This document shows positions 7,169 to 7,928 of a stretch of 7,928 nt of DNA, piece by piece. This stretch comes from Candidatus Firestoneibacteriota bacterium. Lineage in GTDB: Bacteria; JACRDZ01. The position numbers were made by a program, and so were the translations under genes. The stretch covers positions 1 through 7,928 of the forward strand of contig JACRDZ010000031.1 in assembly GCA_016212735.1 (NCBI GenBank), in the 5' to 3' direction. How positions within the stretch are numbered: the first letter of the stretch is position 1; each line of letters starts with the position of its first letter. Below the pieces are notes generated by a model, which did no database searches, was not told where the DNA came from, and worked only from the letters and a program-made list of their open reading frames with translations.

Positions 7169-7590
7169 TCTAGATCATGTATATTATCATTTTTTATTTC
7201 AACTATTGGTGAAGGTATATTATGACGTTTATAATAGTCATCAATAGCTGCACGCAACGCTTCTTCTGCTAAAACAGAACAATGCATTTTAATTTTAGGA
7301 AGACCACCTAATGCTTCTGCTACAGCTTGATTGCTGATTTTTAAAGCTTCATTTATTGTTTTACCTCTTATCATTTCTGTTACCATTGAACTGGTCGCAA
7401 TAGCTGCTCCACATCCGAAAGTTTTAAATTTTGCATCAGTAATAATATCATCTTTAACTTTGATATAAAGCCTCATAATATCTCCGCAAACTGGATTCCC
7501 AACATTCCCGACACCATCAGCATCTTCTATTTCTCCAACATTACGTGGATTCATAAAATAATCCATCATCTTAGAACTATAATCTTCCAT
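7165..7590 (-). CDS. NifU/IscU-type Fe-S cluster assembly scaffold
   Basis: The 141-residue protein is a single IscU-like domain. The three cluster-binding cysteines are in place: Cys35 in GNPVCGD, with the neighbouring Asp37 that promotes cluster release; Cys60 in FGCGAAIA; and Cys104 in KMHCSVLA. It starts with [16 protein letters not shown], as in NifU N-terminal domains of epsilonproteobacteria and clostridia. It lacks the C-terminal Nfu and central ferredoxin domains of full NifU. The HscA-binding LPPVK of Isc-type IscU is replaced by LPKIK, suggesting a NIF-like system without dedicated HscA/HscB. It would accept sulfur from a cysteine desulfurase, which is not in this window, and pass clusters to apoproteins. 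A strong TAGGAGGA site lies about 10 nt before the start codon. It faces the Fe-S dehydratase operon and overlaps its last stop by 4 nt. Confidence 0.93.
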   Translation of the reverse strand: MEDYSSKMMDYFMNPRNVGEIEDADGVGNVGNPVCGDIMRLYIKVKDDIITDAKFKTFGCGAAIATSSMVTEMIRGKTINEALKISNQAVAEALGGLPKIKMHCSVLAEEALRAAIDDYYKRHNIPSPIVEIKNDNIHDLD

Positions 7591-7687
7591 TGAATTATTT
7601 CCTCCTATAGTTATGCTGCAATGACTTTATATAATTTTATCAAATAAAACATAAAAAAGAAAGAAGTTTTTTAATATTTAAGTACAA

Positions 7688-7700
7688 ACTATATTATAGT
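7688..7700 (-). promoter_or_regulatory. Palindrome ACTATA-T-TATAGT, possible promoter/operator for the scaffold gene
   Basis: The 13-bp sequence is a perfect inverted repeat around one central base. Read on the minus strand it contains TATAAT, a consensus -10 hexamer, about 100 bp before the scaffold start codon. No good -35 element lies 17 bp further upstream, so this is a weak candidate. The symmetry could instead be an operator or chance in AT-rich DNA. Confidence 0.25.
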
Positions 7701-7797
7701 ATATCGAGGACATTTTGCTCCCGAGAACTAAAACCCACAGTCTTTACAGCCGACTGTAGTAGAAAGTGTATTCCGTATATGCTCTTAGGGAGTAAGC
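7701..7797. other. Block with inverted repeats, possible structured RNA or repeat element
   Basis: Base composition rises above that of the flanks. ACAGTC (7737-7742) pairs with GACTGT (7752-7757). An exclusive alternative is TACAG (7745-7749) with CTGTA (7754-7758) around CCGA. CTCCC (7718-7722) can close the whole block with GGGAG (7788-7792). On the minus strand one frame stays open for about 30 codons up to a TAA near 7696, without a usable start codon. I do not recognise a known RNA family. It could be a leader RNA of the scaffold gene, a dispersed genomic repeat or the remnant of a gene. Confidence 0.35.
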
Positions 7798-7816
7798 TTG
7801 AAATTTGCAAATATTT

Positions 7817-7855
7817 CATTGACAATTGAGCATTGAGCATTGACAATTGAGCATT
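7817..7855 (+). repeat. Tandem heptamer repeat, about 5.5 units of (C/A)ATTGA(C/G)
   Basis: The units are CATTGAC, AATTGAG, CATTGAG, CATTGAC, AATTGAG and a partial CATT. The 14-mer CATTGACAATTGAG occurs twice exactly (7817-7830 and 7838-7851). Short heptameric tandem repeats of this general type occur in intergenic DNA of several bacterial groups. Confidence 0.85.
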
Positions 7856-7905
7856 ATAATTCAATTTATATTAATAACGTCTAATGTTTTCAAAGGATTT
7901 AAACC

Positions 7906-7928
7906 TTAATTCTCAATTCTCAATGCTC
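7906..7928 (-). repeat. Inverted counterpart of the heptamer repeat, at the window edge
   Basis: The reverse complement of this stretch reads as CATTGAG and AATTGAG heptamers. It matches 7835-7857 at 20 of 23 positions, giving an imperfect inverted repeat around a 48-nt spacer (7858-7905). The array is cut by the end of the window and may continue. Confidence 0.75.

Larger units (their letters stand above)
7591..7928. other. 338-bp non-coding region upstream of the Fe-S scaffold gene
   Basis: No protein gene with a start codon and ribosome site is visible. Reading left to right, it holds the scaffold gene's strong ribosome site and AT-rich leader (7591-7687), then a 13-bp palindrome (7688-7700). 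After that come a less AT-rich block with folding potential (about 7701-7797), a perfect 10-bp palindrome ATTTGCAAAT (7803-7812), a heptamer tandem repeat (7817-7855) and the inverted counterpart of that repeat at the window edge (7906-7928). The gene to the right is outside the window. Confidence 0.7.

Noticed and set aside
7803..7812. Perfect palindrome ATTTGCAAAT as an operator
   Set aside because: A 10-bp palindrome in AT-rich DNA is weak evidence. It is not repeated near the promoters in this window, so I list it only as part of the non-coding region.
7817..7928. CRISPR array
   Set aside because: The repeat units are 7 bp and directly adjacent with no unique spacers, and the two blocks are in opposite orientation. 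Nothing resembles a CRISPR repeat.

Overview
The window is AT-rich DNA (about 30 % GC by eye) from a bacterium that is probably Gram-negative and anaerobic or microaerobic. Three things point this way. Its first genes are the end of a Bat (Bacteroides aerotolerance) operon. Its metabolic genes belong to oxygen-sensitive Fe-S hydro-lyase families. Its Fe-S scaffold has the NifU-type NPVCGD form. Bat operons occur in Bacteroidetes and relatives, spirochaetes and some proteobacteria. The clear Shine-Dalgarno sequences in front of most genes are not typical of mainstream Bacteroidetes. I therefore leave the phylum open; a low-GC FCB-group or candidate-phylum lineage is a guess.

Layout. (1) 1-1279, plus strand: the C-terminal part of batD, then a complete batE. 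(2) 1280-1390: a convergent gap packed with three hairpins that share bases end to end. (3) 1391-3475, minus strand: a soluble hybrid-sensor-type histidine kinase without receiver (GAF-PAS-PAS-HisKA-HATPase), with no response regulator beside it. (4) 3476-3635: a very AT-rich divergent promoter region. (5) 3636-7168, plus strand: a tight four-gene operon. It holds a class I fumarase beta-type subunit without its alpha partner, a class I (AspC-like) aminotransferase, and the large and small subunits of a 3-isopropylmalate dehydratase/homoaconitase-family enzyme. (6) 7165-7590, minus strand: a NifU/IscU-type Fe-S scaffold whose stop codon overlaps the operon's last stop. (7) 7591-7928: 338 bp of non-coding DNA. 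It holds the scaffold's leader, a compact block with folding potential, a heptamer tandem repeat and its inverted counterpart at the window edge.

How it fits together. The aconitase-family large and small subunits make one [4Fe-4S] dehydratase. The fumarase beta subunit normally completes another, together with a cluster-bearing alpha subunit that must be encoded elsewhere. The aminotransferase would interconvert 2-oxo acids and amino acids at the edge of the same carbon network. The facing scaffold could supply Fe-S clusters. The real substrate of the dehydratase is open, because the small-subunit specificity loop reads YKFK rather than the loop forms I know. I see no CRISPR array, phage gene, transposase, tRNA or rRNA, and no clear evidence of a wholly new system. 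The items most worth checking are the orphan fumarase beta subunit, the unusual specificity loop, the Cys-bearing PAS domain and the repeat-rich right edge.
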